Shown: positions 48,642-57,803, counted from the stretch's first letter. The stretch: DNA of 64,000 bases from Rhizobium etli_C (GCF_014198605.1 NZ_JACIHU010000009.1), one strand, 5' to 3'. Numbers and translations: made by a program. The notes: generated by a model not told the origin, from the letters alone.

Positions 48642-49538
48642 TTAAAAGTTCCAGTTTCTGGCCTTGCTGACGATAAAATCGCGGAAGGCCTTCAGCTTGG
48701 CGGCGTTCTTGATCTCGTCGGGATAGCAGAAATAGGTGTCGAAGGAGGGGACGTCGGCATTGATCGCCAGCTGAATCAGGCCGGGATCGCGTCCGACGAT
48801 GTAATCCGGCAGGCAGGCGACACCGATGCCGAGCAGGCAGGCGCGCTTGATCGAGGTCTGGCTGTTGATCTGCAGATGCGGGATGCGCTTGTTGTCCGAC
48901 GAGCGGCCGGCGACTTCGAGCCAGTTGACGTCGAGCAGGTAGCTCGGCGCCGGCTCGCCGAAGGTGATGATGCGGTGGTTGTCGAGATCTTCGATCTTCT
49001 GCGGCTCGCCGTGGCGATTGATGTAGGAGGGAGCGGCATAGACGTGCATGTGCACGGTGAAGAGTTTGCGCTGGATGAGGTCGGACTGCTGCGGCTGACG
49101 CAGGCGGATGGCGCAGTCGGCATGGCGCATGTTCACATCCACTTCCTCATTGTCGAGGATCAGCTGGATCTGCACATCGGGATAAAGCTGCAGGAATTCT
49201 TGGATCTTGTCGGTCAGCCAGCCCTGGCCGAGGCCGACCGTCGTCGTCACACGCAGCTTGCCGGACGGGGTCTCGGTCGTCTCGGTGAGCTGCATCTTCA
49301 CGGTTTCGAGCTTCAGCAGCACGTCATGGGCGGTGCGGTACAGCAGTTCGCCCTGTTCCGTCAGGATCAGGCCGCGTGCATGGCGGTGAAACAGCTTGGT
49401 GCCGACATCCTGCTCGAGCGCGCTCACCTGGCGGCTGATGGCCGATTGGGACAGATGCAGCTTATCGGCTGCGTGCGTGAACGAACCCGCCTCGGCAGCT
49501 GCGTGGAAAATACGCAGCTTGTCCCAATCCAATGGCAT
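48642..49538 (-). CDS. lsrB: LysR-family regulator LsrB/VtlR
   Basis: 298 residues. The start is the ATG at 49538 (MPLDWDKLRIFHAAAEAGSF) with AGGCGGGGG before it; an ATG five codons earlier is less likely. The N-terminal winged helix is typical, and the regulatory domain contains Cys at about 142 (HADCAIR), 234 and 242 (KRACLLGIGVACLP) plus one in YFCYPD. Sinorhizobium LsrB is a redox-responsive LysR protein needed for symbiosis and LPS; Brucella and Agrobacterium VtlR activate abcR sRNAs. It follows trxB by 22 bases on the same strand and precedes the AbcR-like genes, as in relatives. Confidence 0.92.
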   Translation of the reverse strand: MPLDWDKLRIFHAAAEAGSFTHAADKLHLSQSAISRQVSALEQDVGTKLFHRHARGLILTEQGELLYRTAHDVLLKLETVKMQLTETTETPSGKLRVTTTVGLGQGWLTDKIQEFLQLYPDVQIQLILDNEEVDVNMRHADCAIRLRQPQQSDLIQRKLFTVHMHVYAAPSYINRHGEPQKIEDLDNHRIITFGEPAPSYLLDVNWLEVAGRSSDNKRIPHLQINSQTSIKRACLLGIGVACLPDYIVGRDPGLIQLAINADVPSFDTYFCYPDEIKNAAKLKAFRDFIVSKARNWNF

Positions 49539-49560
49539 TCCCCCGCCTCTCATGCCGATC

Positions 49561-50535
49561 TTACTCCGCAGCCACGGCGACGGGCATGTGGCCCGTCAGA
49601 TATCGCTCGGCTTCGAGCGCTGCCATGCACCCCATGCCGGCGGCGGTGACGGCCTGACGGAAGGTGTCGTCGGTCACGTCGCCGGCGGCATAGACACCTT
49701 CGAGGCTGGTCGCGGTCGAATCCGGCGCGGTCCAGAGATAGCCGTTATCCTTCAGCTTCAGCTTGTCCTTGAAGAGCTCGGTTGCCGGCGCGTGGCCGAT
49801 GGCGACGAAGACGCCGTCGATCGGCATCTCGGTGACCGCACCGGTTCTGACGTCACGCAGGCGGGCGCCGGAGACGGATTGCGGCATCGGGGGCTTTGCC
49901 GGCGTGCCTGTTATTTCGGCCACTTCGGTGTTCCACAGCACCTTGACGTTTTCCTTGGCGAACAGCCGTTCCTGCAGGATTTTCTCGGCGCGGAAGGTGT
50001 CGCGGCGATGCACCAATGTCACCGACTTGGCGATGTTGGAGAGATAGAGCGCCTCTTCGACGGCGCTGTTGCCGCCGCCGACGACGATCACATCCTTGTT
50101 GCGATAGAAGAAGCCGTCGCAGGTGGCGCAGGCTGAAACACCGAAGCCCTGGAAATGCTGTTCGCTTTCGATGCCGAGCCACTTGGCCTTGGCGCCGGTG
50201 GCGATGATCAGCGTATCTGATGTCCAGACCTGGCCGCTGTCGGTGCGGGCGACGAAGGGCCGCTGGTTCATGTCGACCTCGGTCACGAGGTCGTTGACGA
50301 TCTCGGCGCCGACATGTTTTGCCTGCTGCAGCATCTGCTCCATCAGCCAGGGACCCTGGATCGGATCGGCAAAGCCCGGATAATTCTCGACATCGGTGGT
50401 GATCATCAGCTGGCCGCCCTGTTCGAGGCCGGCGATCAGAACCGGCTTCAGCATGGCGCGCGCGGCATAGACCGCGGCGGTATAGCCCGCGGGTCCGGAA
50501 CCGATGATGAGCACCTTCGTATGGCGGGCGGGCAT
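49561..50535 (-). CDS. trxB: Thioredoxin reductase
   Basis: 324 residues, FAD- and NADPH-dependent reduction of thioredoxin. The FAD motif GSGPAGYTAAVYAARA is at the N-terminus, the redox-active CATC disulfide lies in VSACATCDGFFY at about 134-145, the NADPH motif GGGNSAVEEA near 157, and the C-terminal FAD motif in GVYAAGDVTDD. It precedes lsrB by 22 bases, so the redox enzyme and a redox-sensing regulator are in one transcript. The divergent lrp-like gene lies 230 bases away. GGAAAT precedes the ATG. Confidence 0.95.
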   Translation of the reverse strand: MPARHTKVLIIGSGPAGYTAAVYAARAMLKPVLIAGLEQGGQLMITTDVENYPGFADPIQGPWLMEQMLQQAKHVGAEIVNDLVTEVDMNQRPFVARTDSGQVWTSDTLIIATGAKAKWLGIESEQHFQGFGVSACATCDGFFYRNKDVIVVGGGNSAVEEALYLSNIAKSVTLVHRRDTFRAEKILQERLFAKENVKVLWNTEVAEITGTPAKPPMPQSVSGARLRDVRTGAVTEMPIDGVFVAIGHAPATELFKDKLKLKDNGYLWTAPDSTATSLEGVYAAGDVTDDTFRQAVTAAGMGCMAALEAERYLTGHMPVAVAAE

Positions 50536-50766
50536 GTCATTTCCTTTCGACTGGCGGGAGGGCGGCGGCTAAATAGCGATTGCGGCCGTTTCGCGGTCCA
50601 TGCGCCATTTATGAACGTCCAATGCTTTTATTCAAGGGCAGCCTTGCGTTACCAACAAGGCAAATCACCCTGTTGTGCAAGAATCCGTCATCAGCGTGAA
50701 ACTTTCTTGCGTATTCCGCGGCTTTATATAGAAGCTCGCCGCGGAGAATTAAAGAAAGGCCATGAT

Positions 50767-51234
50767 GTGGGTCGCACCGAGCTCGACGTCATCGACATAA
50801 AGATCCTCCGCGAGCTGCAGGCCGACGGCCGCATGACCAATGTCGAGCTCGCCGATCGCGTCGGCATTTCGGCGCCGCCCTGCCTGCGCCGGGTGCGCAA
50901 GCTCGAGGAAGCCGGCATCATCGAAGGTTATCACGCCATGCTGAACAGCCCGAAGCTCGGCTTCGACCTGGTCGCCTTCTGCATGGTTGGGCTCAAGCAT
51001 CAGTCGGAAGGCAATCTCAAGGCGTTTGCTGCCGCCACCACCGAATGGCCGCTGGTGCGCCAAGCCTGGATGGTTTCGGGCGACAGCGATTTCCTGCTGC
51101 ATTGCGTGGCGGAAAACCTGACCCATTTCCAGGATTTCGTCATCGAGGTGCTGACGGCGAACGAACATGTCGATACCGTGCGCACCATGCTGACGATCCG
51201 GCAGGTGAAGAAGCTCGGGCTGGTGGAAGTCTGA
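50767..51234 (+). CDS. lrp: Lrp/AsnC-family transcriptional regulator
   Basis: 155 residues from a GTG at 50767 (GRTELDVIDIKILRELQ) with AAAGAAAGG before it; longer frames reach far upstream across the trxB promoter and are not credible. The N-terminal winged HTH (MTNVELADRVGISAPPCLRRVRKLEEAGII) and C-terminal RAM domain (about 70-150, with MVSGDSDFLLHCVA) are standard. The family senses amino acids and adjusts metabolism. The divergent layout with trxB and the following dctD is conserved in rhizobia. It ends one base before the convergent dctD stop. Confidence 0.9.
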   Translation: MGRTELDVIDIKILRELQADGRMTNVELADRVGISAPPCLRRVRKLEEAGIIEGYHAMLNSPKLGFDLVAFCMVGLKHQSEGNLKAFAAATTEWPLVRQAWMVSGDSDFLLHCVAENLTHFQDFVIEVLTANEHVDTVRTMLTIRQVKKLGLVEV

Positions 51235-51235
51235 A

Positions 51236-52576
51236 CTATTTGCGCGAGGCATAACCGCCGCGGTTGATGCCGTGGCGCTGGAGCTTGTCGTAGAACGTCT
51301 TTCTCGGAATGCCGAGCGCCTCGATGGTGCGTCGCACGTCGCCGTCACTGGCCGCGAGAGCGTCGCGGATGATTTCCGCCTCGTAGCGTTCCAGCCGCTC
51401 GGGCAGCGTGCCGCCGGTCGGCTGCGGGGCAAGGGCTGGCGCTCCGCCGCCTTCGACGCCAAGCACCACGCGTTCGGCATAATGGGAGAGTTCGCGGACG
51501 TTGCCGGGCCATGGATGCGAGGCAAGGTGGCGGCGAACCGCCTCCGAAAGCTGCGGCACATCGCGGCGGAAGCGCTCGGCGGCGCGGGCGGCAAAGTGGG
51601 AAAAGAGCAGGGGAATATCATCGCGACGTTCCCTTAGCGGCGGAATCGAAATGGTCACGACATTCAGCCTGTAATAGAGGTCCTCGCGAAAATCGCCGCG
51701 CACCTCGGGGTCGCCAAGGTCGATCTTGGCGGCCGCGACGACGCGCAGGTCGATCGGGCGCACCTCGTTGGTGCCGAGCGGGGTGATTTCGCGCATCTCC
51801 AGCACCCTCAGCATCTTCACCTGCGTGGCGACAGGCATGCTTTCGATTTCGTCGAGGAAAAGCGTGCCGCCGCTTGCATGTTCGATGCGGCCGGTGCGGC
51901 GCTTCTGGGCGCCGGTAAAGGCGCCGGCCTCGTGGCCGAACAGCTCGCTTTCGATGACGGTTTCGGGCAGCGCCCCGCAGTTCAGCGCCACAAAATTGCC
52001 CTTTCGGCGATGGCTCCACTGATGCAGGATCTGGGCGACCACTTCCTTGCCGCTGCCGGTTTCGCCGGCGACCAGCACGTCGACATCGGTATCGGCGATG
52101 TGGCGAAGGATCTTCCTGAGATTGTCCATGACGGGCGTCTGGCCGATCAGCGGCAAGGTCTCCTGTGCATCGTCGGCAGCCTTGCGCAGCATGCGGTTTT
52201 CCAGAACGAGCCGACGTTTCTCGCTGGCGCGGCGGACGCTCTGGACGAGCCGGTCGGCCGGGAAGGGTTTGGCGATGAAATCATAGGCGCCGTCCTGGAT
52301 GGCCTGAACGGCCATCGGGATATCACCGTGGCCGGTCATCAGGATGACGGGCAGGTCGGCATCCATGTCTTTGAGCGTGGCGAACAGCTGTAGACCGTCG
52401 ATCTCGGGCATGCGGATATCGGTGACGACGGGGCCGGAAAAGTCGGCCGGCAGGTCGGCCAGCGCCGCTTTGGCGCCGTCATAGGCGGAAACGGAGAAGC
52501 CGGCGAGTTCCAGCGTCTGGGCCGTGGCGCGGCGCAGATCGCCGTCATCGTCGATCAAAGCAACGGGTATGGCCAT
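51236..52576 (-). CDS. dctD: C4-dicarboxylate transport response regulator DctD
   Basis: 446 residues. The receiver domain (about 3-118) has the phosphoacceptor Asp in VVTDIRMPEIDG. The AAA+ sigma-54-interaction domain (about 145-375) has Walker A GETGSGKE, the GAFTGA loop in EAGAFTGAQ, and Walker B in GGTLFLDEI. A C-terminal Fis-type HTH (about 400-440: DVRRTIEALGIPRKTFYDKLQR) follows. It activates sigma-54 at dctA after phosphorylation by DctB. The ATG at 52576 is taken, two codons inside an alternative, 10 bases after the dctB stop. Its targets, two upstream sites at 54455-54503, are in the same window. Confidence 0.95.
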   Translation of the reverse strand: MAIPVALIDDDGDLRRATAQTLELAGFSVSAYDGAKAALADLPADFSGPVVTDIRMPEIDGLQLFATLKDMDADLPVILMTGHGDIPMAVQAIQDGAYDFIAKPFPADRLVQSVRRASEKRRLVLENRMLRKAADDAQETLPLIGQTPVMDNLRKILRHIADTDVDVLVAGETGSGKEVVAQILHQWSHRRKGNFVALNCGALPETVIESELFGHEAGAFTGAQKRRTGRIEHASGGTLFLDEIESMPVATQVKMLRVLEMREITPLGTNEVRPIDLRVVAAAKIDLGDPEVRGDFREDLYYRLNVVTISIPPLRERRDDIPLLFSHFAARAAERFRRDVPQLSEAVRRHLASHPWPGNVRELSHYAERVVLGVEGGGAPALAPQPTGGTLPERLERYEAEIIRDALAASDGDVRRTIEALGIPRKTFYDKLQRHGINRGGYASRK

Positions 52577-52586
52577 GATCATGATC

Positions 52587-54461
52587 TCAAGCCTTCCTCA
52601 GATGAACGATGAACCGGCTTCCCTCGCCATCGCTCTCGACCTCCATCCGGCCGCCGTAATCGCCGACGATATCCTTGGAGATAACAAGCCCGAGGCCGAG
52701 ACCTTTTTCCTTCGAGGTGTTGAAAGGCGTAAACAGGCCTTTGCGGATTTCAGGCGAAATGCCGGGGCCGTTGTCGGCAACTGTCAGCGTCACCGTCTCC
52801 GCATCGGACGATGTCCTGATCTCGACGCGCCCCTCTTCGGCCTTCGGCGCCACAGCCTCCAGCGCGTTCTGAAGCAGGTTGATCAGCACCTGCTCGAGGC
52901 GGATCCTGCTGCCCATGACCTGCAGCTCGGGCGGCGGCAGGTCGATGTCGAGCGTATCCATGCGGCCGGCAAAGCGGCTGCGCAACAGCATCACCGCCCC
53001 CTCGATGACGTCCTTCAAGCCTGTCGGTTCGGCGCTGCCGCGGCCCTTGCGGGCGAAGGTCTTCAGTTCTTCGGTGATCGAGCCTATGCGCTCCGTTAGC
53101 GCGGCGATGTTTTCGAGATTTTGACCGGCGGGTGCCGTCTGGCCGCGGTCGAGGAAGGTGCGGGCATTGTCTGCATAGGCGCGGATGGTCGCCACCGGCT
53201 GATTGATCTCATGGGCGACGCCGGCGGCAACCTGGCCGAGGATCGCCAGCCGGTTGGCCTGCACCAGATCCTGCTGCACCGCCTGCAGCTTCTGTTCCGT
53301 GCTGCGGTGACCGGCGATCTCGGCCTGCAGGCGATCGCGCGCCTGGCTGAGATCCAAAGTCCGCTCGGTCACGCGCCGTTCCAGTTCTTCGCGCGCCTGC
53401 TGCTCCCTGAAAATCCTCAGCGTGATCGTCTGGCGGCGGCGCAAGAGGAAGGCTGCGCCGGCCAGGAGCGGTGAAAGCAAGAGCAGCGCCAGCATGCGCG
53501 TTTCGCGGACCGCCGCATCGACGGACGGCCCCGATGCAACAAGATGCTGCAGATGCCAGCCGGTCGCAGGGATCGGCATTCCGACATTGAGAAAGCTTGT
53601 CTTTCCGGCGCCGCCGGGCGTGACGATCTCGACGACATCGAGCCCGTCGCCGAGGCGCCTGATGATATCGAGCGGCAGCGGCTGAAGCGGCGCGTCGCCG
53701 AATTGAAGGCTGTCGCGGATCGCGGTCAACCGATCCTCGGCGATGCGGCCGATCGTCATGAACCGCCAGGAGGGAATGCTGGTGATGAGGACGATGCCGC
53801 GATCGTCGATGACGTAGGACGGGGCGCCCGAGGCATGCCAATCCGCCTCGACATCGTCGAATTCGACTTTGACGACGACGACGCCCAGCAGACCGTCGCT
53901 GCCTGATATCCGCTCGGAAATATAAAGGCCGGGCTTCTTGCTGACGGTGCCGAGCGCGAAATGCTCGGCCTGCCCTTGAGCAACGGCGCCCTGAAAATAT
54001 TCGCGGAAGCGATAGTCGTTGCCGACGAAGCTCGTCGGTTCGCGCCAGTTGCTGGCCGCAACCGCGATGCCGTCCTTGTCGATGACATAGATGACGGCAG
54101 CCTTCGTACCGGCGGCCAGTGTCTCAAGCTTCCGGCTCAACTGCTCGAACGTGCCGGCGTCGCGTCCCGCCAGGGCGGCGGCGAGCGCGGTATCTTGCGA
54201 CAGCACGAAGGGCAGCGCCCGGTATTTCTCGAGGACCGTGCGCAGCAGCGCCACGTTCATCCCCGCATCGGTGCGGGCCTGTTCCTCCAGGGCAGCTTCC
54301 GCCCGGCGCCGGCCAACCTCGCCGCTCGCCAAGAGACTTGCGGCGACGGCCGAGAGGGCGAGCACCGCATAGGCCCACCACATTCGGCGAATGCGGTGGT
54401 GCAAGGGCAGGGAGGGCCAAAGCCTTTGCGAGACTGACAAGGACATGGCGGATTTGTGCAT
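52587..54461 (-). CDS. dctB: C4-dicarboxylate sensor histidine kinase DctB
   Basis: 624 residues from the ATG at 54461 (MHKSAMSLSVSQRLWPS); the ATG at 54446 would give 619. Two membrane helices flank a periplasmic PDC-type sensor with tandem folds that bind malate or succinate (about 50-295); then a coiled linker (EELERRVTERTLDLSQARD), the DHp His in GVAHEINQPVATIRAYADNA, N box LLQNALEAV, G1 DNGPGIS and G2 GLGLGLVIS. It phosphorylates DctD. dctB is divergent to dctA, and the intergenic region carries the sigma-54 promoter and two enhancer sites, as in R. leguminosarum. Confidence 0.94.
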   Translation of the reverse strand: MHKSAMSLSVSQRLWPSLPLHHRIRRMWWAYAVLALSAVAASLLASGEVGRRRAEAALEEQARTDAGMNVALLRTVLEKYRALPFVLSQDTALAAALAGRDAGTFEQLSRKLETLAAGTKAAVIYVIDKDGIAVAASNWREPTSFVGNDYRFREYFQGAVAQGQAEHFALGTVSKKPGLYISERISGSDGLLGVVVVKVEFDDVEADWHASGAPSYVIDDRGIVLITSIPSWRFMTIGRIAEDRLTAIRDSLQFGDAPLQPLPLDIIRRLGDGLDVVEIVTPGGAGKTSFLNVGMPIPATGWHLQHLVASGPSVDAAVRETRMLALLLLSPLLAGAAFLLRRRQTITLRIFREQQAREELERRVTERTLDLSQARDRLQAEIAGHRSTEQKLQAVQQDLVQANRLAILGQVAAGVAHEINQPVATIRAYADNARTFLDRGQTAPAGQNLENIAALTERIGSITEELKTFARKGRGSAEPTGLKDVIEGAVMLLRSRFAGRMDTLDIDLPPPELQVMGSRIRLEQVLINLLQNALEAVAPKAEEGRVEIRTSSDAETVTLTVADNGPGISPEIRKGLFTPFNTSKEKGLGLGLVISKDIVGDYGGRMEVESDGEGSRFIVHLRKA

Positions 54462-54471
54462 TTTTCCGCAC
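54455..54471. promoter_or_regulatory. DctD upstream activator site, distal
   Basis: TGTGCATTTTTCCGCAC, an imperfect palindrome about 135 bases upstream of the dctA start of transcription. It overlaps the likely dctB start codon. It matches in shape the tandem DctD sites of rhizobial dctA. Confidence 0.65.
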
Positions 54472-54487
54472 GGGACGCAAATGGATT

Positions 54488-54503
54488 TGTGTGGGTTTTC
54501 GCA
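54488..54503. promoter_or_regulatory. DctD upstream activator site, proximal
   Basis: TGTGTGGGTTTTCGCA, similar to the distal site and 33 bases downstream of it, so the two are on the same face of the helix after three turns. Confidence 0.6.
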
Positions 54504-54578
54504 TTGGTCGTCAGGCCGTTGGCCCGTCTGAAATTTTTTCTGACATGAAAACAACTGCTTAGGTGGATAGTGCGAAAC

Positions 54579-54593
54579 TGGCACGGCGATTGC
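54579..54593 (+). promoter_or_regulatory. dctA: Sigma-54 promoter of dctA
   Basis: TGGCACGGCGATTGC matches the -24/-12 consensus exactly (GG at 54580-54581, GC at 54592-54593). Transcription should start near 54605, giving an 80-base leader before the dctA ATG. Confidence 0.92.
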
Positions 54594-54685
54594 GAAGAAG
54601 AGCGCAACAACGGCTGAGCTGTTGGATTGAAGCGAACGGCTCGGGAGGCCGGAGTTCGTTCCGGACGAGCCTTTAGGAGGATATC

Positions 54686-56020
54686 ATGATCGCAGCACCA
54701 CTCGATGCAGTCGCAGACAGCAAGGGCAGGAAGCCCTTTTATTCCCATCTCTACGTCCAGGTTCTCGCGGCCATTGCCGCAGGCATCCTGCTCGGCCATT
54801 TCTATCCCGAACTCGGCACCCAGCTGAAGCCGCTCGGCGATGCCTTCATCAAGCTCGTCAAGATGGTGATCGCGCCGGTCATCTTCCTGACGGTGGCCAC
54901 CGGTATTGCCGGCATGAGTGACCTGAAAAAGGTCGGCCGCGTCGCCGGCAAGGCGATGCTGTACTTCCTGACCTTCTCGACGCTGGCGCTCGTCATCGGC
55001 ATGATCGTCGCCAATGTCGTCCAGCCCGGCGCCGGGATGAACATCGATCCGGCATCGCTCGACCCGAAGGCGGTCGCCACCTTTGCCGATAAGGCGCATG
55101 AGCAGAGCATCGTCGGCTTCCTCAGCAATATCATCCCGACGACGATCGTCGGTGCCTTTGCCGACGGCGATATTCTGCAGGTGCTGTTCTTCTCGGTGCT
55201 CTTCGGCATCGCGCTCGCTATGGTCGGCGAAAAGGGCGAGCAGGTCGTGACTTTCCTCAACGCCCTGACGGCTCCGATCTTCAAGCTCGTCGGCATCCTG
55301 ATGAAGGCCGCCCCGATCGGTGCCTTCGGCGCCATGGCCTTCACCATCGGCAAGTATGGCATCGGTTCGATCGCCAACCTCGCCATGCTGATCGGCACCT
55401 TCTACATCACCTCGCTGCTGTTCGTTCTCGTCGTACTCGGCGCCGTCGCCCGCTATAACGGCTTTTCGATCCTGGCGCTGCTTCGCTACATCAAGGAAGA
55501 GCTGCTGCTGGTTCTCGGCACCTCGTCTTCGGAGGCAGCCCTTCCGGGTCTGATGAACAAGATGGAAAAGGCCGGCTGCAAGCGCTCGGTCGTCGGCCTC
55601 GTCATCCCGACCGGCTATTCCTTCAATCTCGACGGCACCAACATCTATATGACGCTGGCGGCGCTGTTCATCGCCCAGGCAACCGGCATCCAGCTCTCCT
55701 GGGGCGACCAGATCCTGCTGCTGCTGGTGGCGATGCTGAGCTCGAAGGGTGCGGCCGGCATCACCGGCGCCGGTTTCATCACGCTTGCCGCGACACTCTC
55801 CGTCGTGCCCTCCGTGCCGGTCGCCGGCATGGCGCTCATCCTCGGCATCGACCGCTTCATGTCGGAATGCCGCGCGCTGACCAATCTCGTCGGCAATGCG
55901 GTGGCGACGATCGTCGTGGCGCGCTGGGAAAAGGAGCTGGATACCGCGCAGCTTGCAGCGGCACTCGGCGGCCAGACGGAAGAGACGGCTCCAGCGGCCG
56001 GGCTGCAACCGGCGGAATAA
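54686..56020 (+). CDS. dctA: C4-dicarboxylate/H+ symporter DctA
   Basis: 444 residues, DAACS family. It imports succinate, malate and fumarate, and is essential for nitrogen fixation in bacteroids in related species. The family hallmarks are the hairpin segment TSSSEAALPGLM (about 272-283), TGYSFNLDGTNIYMT (about 311-325) and GFITLAATLSVVP. There are about eight membrane helices plus two re-entrant hairpins. AGGAGGATAT precedes the ATG. Controlled by the sigma-54 promoter and DctD sites upstream. The C-terminal 25 residues are variable. Confidence 0.96.
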   Translation: MIAAPLDAVADSKGRKPFYSHLYVQVLAAIAAGILLGHFYPELGTQLKPLGDAFIKLVKMVIAPVIFLTVATGIAGMSDLKKVGRVAGKAMLYFLTFSTLALVIGMIVANVVQPGAGMNIDPASLDPKAVATFADKAHEQSIVGFLSNIIPTTIVGAFADGDILQVLFFSVLFGIALAMVGEKGEQVVTFLNALTAPIFKLVGILMKAAPIGAFGAMAFTIGKYGIGSIANLAMLIGTFYITSLLFVLVVLGAVARYNGFSILALLRYIKEELLLVLGTSSSEAALPGLMNKMEKAGCKRSVVGLVIPTGYSFNLDGTNIYMTLAALFIAQATGIQLSWGDQILLLLVAMLSSKGAAGITGAGFITLAATLSVVPSVPVAGMALILGIDRFMSECRALTNLVGNAVATIVVARWEKELDTAQLAAALGGQTEETAPAAGLQPAE

Positions 56021-56048
56021 TCGGGCCCGATCGTCGATAATCTTGCAG

Positions 56049-56075
56049 CGGCCCGTTCTACAGCGGGCCGTTCGC
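56049..56075 (+). terminator. Hairpin after dctA
   Basis: Seven-base arms CGGCCCG / CGGGCCG with an eight-base loop, then TTCGCTTATT. A modest terminator, 28 bases past the stop. Confidence 0.5.
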
Positions 56076-56102
56076 TTATTGATGATGTCGTTCTCAACTC
56101 GA

Positions 56103-56183
56103 CGTCATCCTCGGCCTTGTGCCGAGGATCTGCTGCCCTATCGAACGGCGGCAGATGCTCGGGGGACAAGCCCGAGCATGACG
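56103..56183. repeat. Second palindromic repeat family, copy 2 (inverted)
   Basis: CGTCATCCTCGGC-CTTGT-GCCGAGGAT, linker CTGCTGCCCTATCGA, and ATGCTCGGG-GGACAAG-CCCGAGCATGACG. It is the reverse complement of 12975-13052 with small changes. It separates dctA from the convergent lpcC. Confidence 0.8.
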
Positions 56184-56240
56184 GACGGAGGAGGGGTTGG
56201 CGGCCGTTTCAGAGCTCCAACGGGCCGTTTCTCGTTCGCG

Positions 56241-57299
56241 TTAGCCGCGATTGCCGCCGAGAAGGCGGTCGTAAACGGCGCCGATCGCGGTTGCTTCCTT
56301 CTCCAGAGCAAAATTCGCCCGGACATGGCGCAGCGCATTCTCGCCATGGGCGATCGCCAGCGCGGGATCTGCGATATAGGGAGCGATCGCGCGCGTCAGC
56401 GCCTCACCGTCGCCGGCGGCGACGACCGAGCCGGTCTCGCCCTCGGCGATGAGTTCGGCATAGGCGCCGGCGTCCGATGCCACCACCGCCGTTCGCGAAG
56501 CCATGGCTTCGAGCGGGGTCAAGCCGAAGCCCTCGTTGCGGGAGGGGGCGACATAGAGCGTCAGTCGGCGATACCAGACCTTGATATCGGGCACTTCGCC
56601 GAGGAAGAGGATGCGGTCGCTAAGGCCTGCGTCGGCAACATCGGCCTTGAGCTTGTCGCCGAAGCCCACGTGCTCCGCCGTCACCCGGCCGGAGACGACG
56701 GCCGTCCATTCGGGGTGCTGCGGCAAGAGTTCGATCATCGCCCGGACGAAGAGATCGGTGCCCTTCTGATGGCGCACACGGCCGAAGCAACCGACAAGAT
56801 AGCGGCCGGGCAGACCGGTCGCGGCAATGCCGTCTTCCGCCGTTTCCGGCGGGTGGAACAGGGACAGATCGACCCCGTGCTGGATGACCGTGTGCGGCAC
56901 CTCGAGGAAGGAGCCGGAGCGGTCGCTGGTCGCAATCACGGCGTCCATGCGGCGGATCAGCCATTTCGTGTAGGCGGTGTGGCGGCGTTGCGCGGCGGAG
57001 GTGAAGATGAGCTTCAGCGGCATGCGCAGGAGATGGCGGAGCAGGATGCCGACGGCCATCTCATTGTTGCGGCGGGCGTGCCAGACGCGATGGCGCCGGC
57101 GCGCCGGCCTGCGCCACAGACCAGGGAGCTGTGACCATCTCAGTTTCGGCAGGCCTTCCGGTAGGCCGGGGCCGAGGGTCGCGATTCCGATGCCGAGCCG
57201 GAGCTGGCATGGGATGAGCTGGACGATGGTCGACGTGACGCCGGAGAGCCGGCGTTTGAAATTGGGCGCGATGATCTCGACGTCACGCATATCAGGCAA
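56241..57299 (-). CDS. lpcC: LPS core mannosyltransferase LpcC/LpsB
   Basis: 352 residues, GT4 family. The N-terminal half begins DVEIIAPNFKRRLSGVTSTI, and the C-terminal nucleotide-sugar domain has VGCFGRVRHQKGTDLFVRA and the E-x7-E motif in PSRNEGFGLTPLEAMA. In R. leguminosarum lpcC lies by dctA and adds mannose to the LPS inner core; Sinorhizobium LpsB is its counterpart. The position next to dctA and the near-identical N-terminus support this name. It is followed by greA on the same strand, 27 bases upstream. Two GT genes elsewhere in the window are not linked to it. Confidence 0.88.
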   Translation of the reverse strand: MPDMRDVEIIAPNFKRRLSGVTSTIVQLIPCQLRLGIGIATLGPGLPEGLPKLRWSQLPGLWRRPARRRHRVWHARRNNEMAVGILLRHLLRMPLKLIFTSAAQRRHTAYTKWLIRRMDAVIATSDRSGSFLEVPHTVIQHGVDLSLFHPPETAEDGIAATGLPGRYLVGCFGRVRHQKGTDLFVRAMIELLPQHPEWTAVVSGRVTAEHVGFGDKLKADVADAGLSDRILFLGEVPDIKVWYRRLTLYVAPSRNEGFGLTPLEAMASRTAVVASDAGAYAELIAEGETGSVVAAGDGEALTRAIAPYIADPALAIAHGENALRHVRANFALEKEATAIGAVYDRLLGGNRG

Positions 57300-57326
57300 T
57301 GGAGGGGTCTCGTCTGTGGCGGGCGA

Positions 57327-57803
57327 TCAGCCCCAGGAAACCTGGAGGATTTCGTAGGCCTTGGAGCCGCCGGGCGCGTTGACCTCGATGGAATCGCCGA
57401 CTTCCTTGCCGATCAGCGCACGGGCGATCGGGGAGGAGATGGAGATGCGGCCGGCCTTGACGTCGGCTTCCTGGTCGCCGACGATCTGGTAGGTCTTTTC
57501 TTCCTCGGTGTCCTCGTCGACGAGCTTCACCTTGGCGCCGAACTTGATCTTGTGGCCCGACATCTTCGTGAGGTCGATGACCTCGGCGCGCGCCGTCAGG
57601 TCTTCCAGCTCGCTGATGCGGCCTTCATTGTGGCTCTGGGCTTCCTTGGCAGCGTGATATTCGGCGTTTTCGGAAAGGTCGCCATGGGCACGGGCTTCGG
57701 CGATCGCCTCGATGATTCGGGGGCGCTCTTCCTGCTGACGCCAGCGCAGTTCTTCCTGCAGCTTGACGAAACCACCCTGTGTCATCGGTACCTTTTCAAC
57801 CAT
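57327..57803 (-). CDS. greA: Transcription elongation factor GreA
   Basis: 158 residues from the ATG at 57803 (MVEKVPMTQGGFVKLQEEL). The N-terminal coiled coil (LRWRQQEERPRIIEAIAEARAHGDLSENAEY) carries the acidic tip residues used to cleave backtracked RNA, and the C-terminal FKBP-like domain is complete (PIARALIGKEVGDSIEV). Longer in-frame starts are not homologous. It is transcribed ahead of lpcC with 27 bases between, so the two may share a transcript. Confidence 0.95.
   Translation of the reverse strand: MVEKVPMTQGGFVKLQEELRWRQQEERPRIIEAIAEARAHGDLSENAEYHAAKEAQSHNEGRISELEDLTARAEVIDLTKMSGHKIKFGAKVKLVDEDTEEEKTYQIVGDQEADVKAGRISISSPIARALIGKEVGDSIEVNAPGGSKAYEILQVSWG

Noticed and set aside
54257..56008. 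A 583-codon open frame on the minus strand
   Set aside because: Antisense to dctA and the end of dctB; no domain, rich in His, Asp, Gly and Arg.
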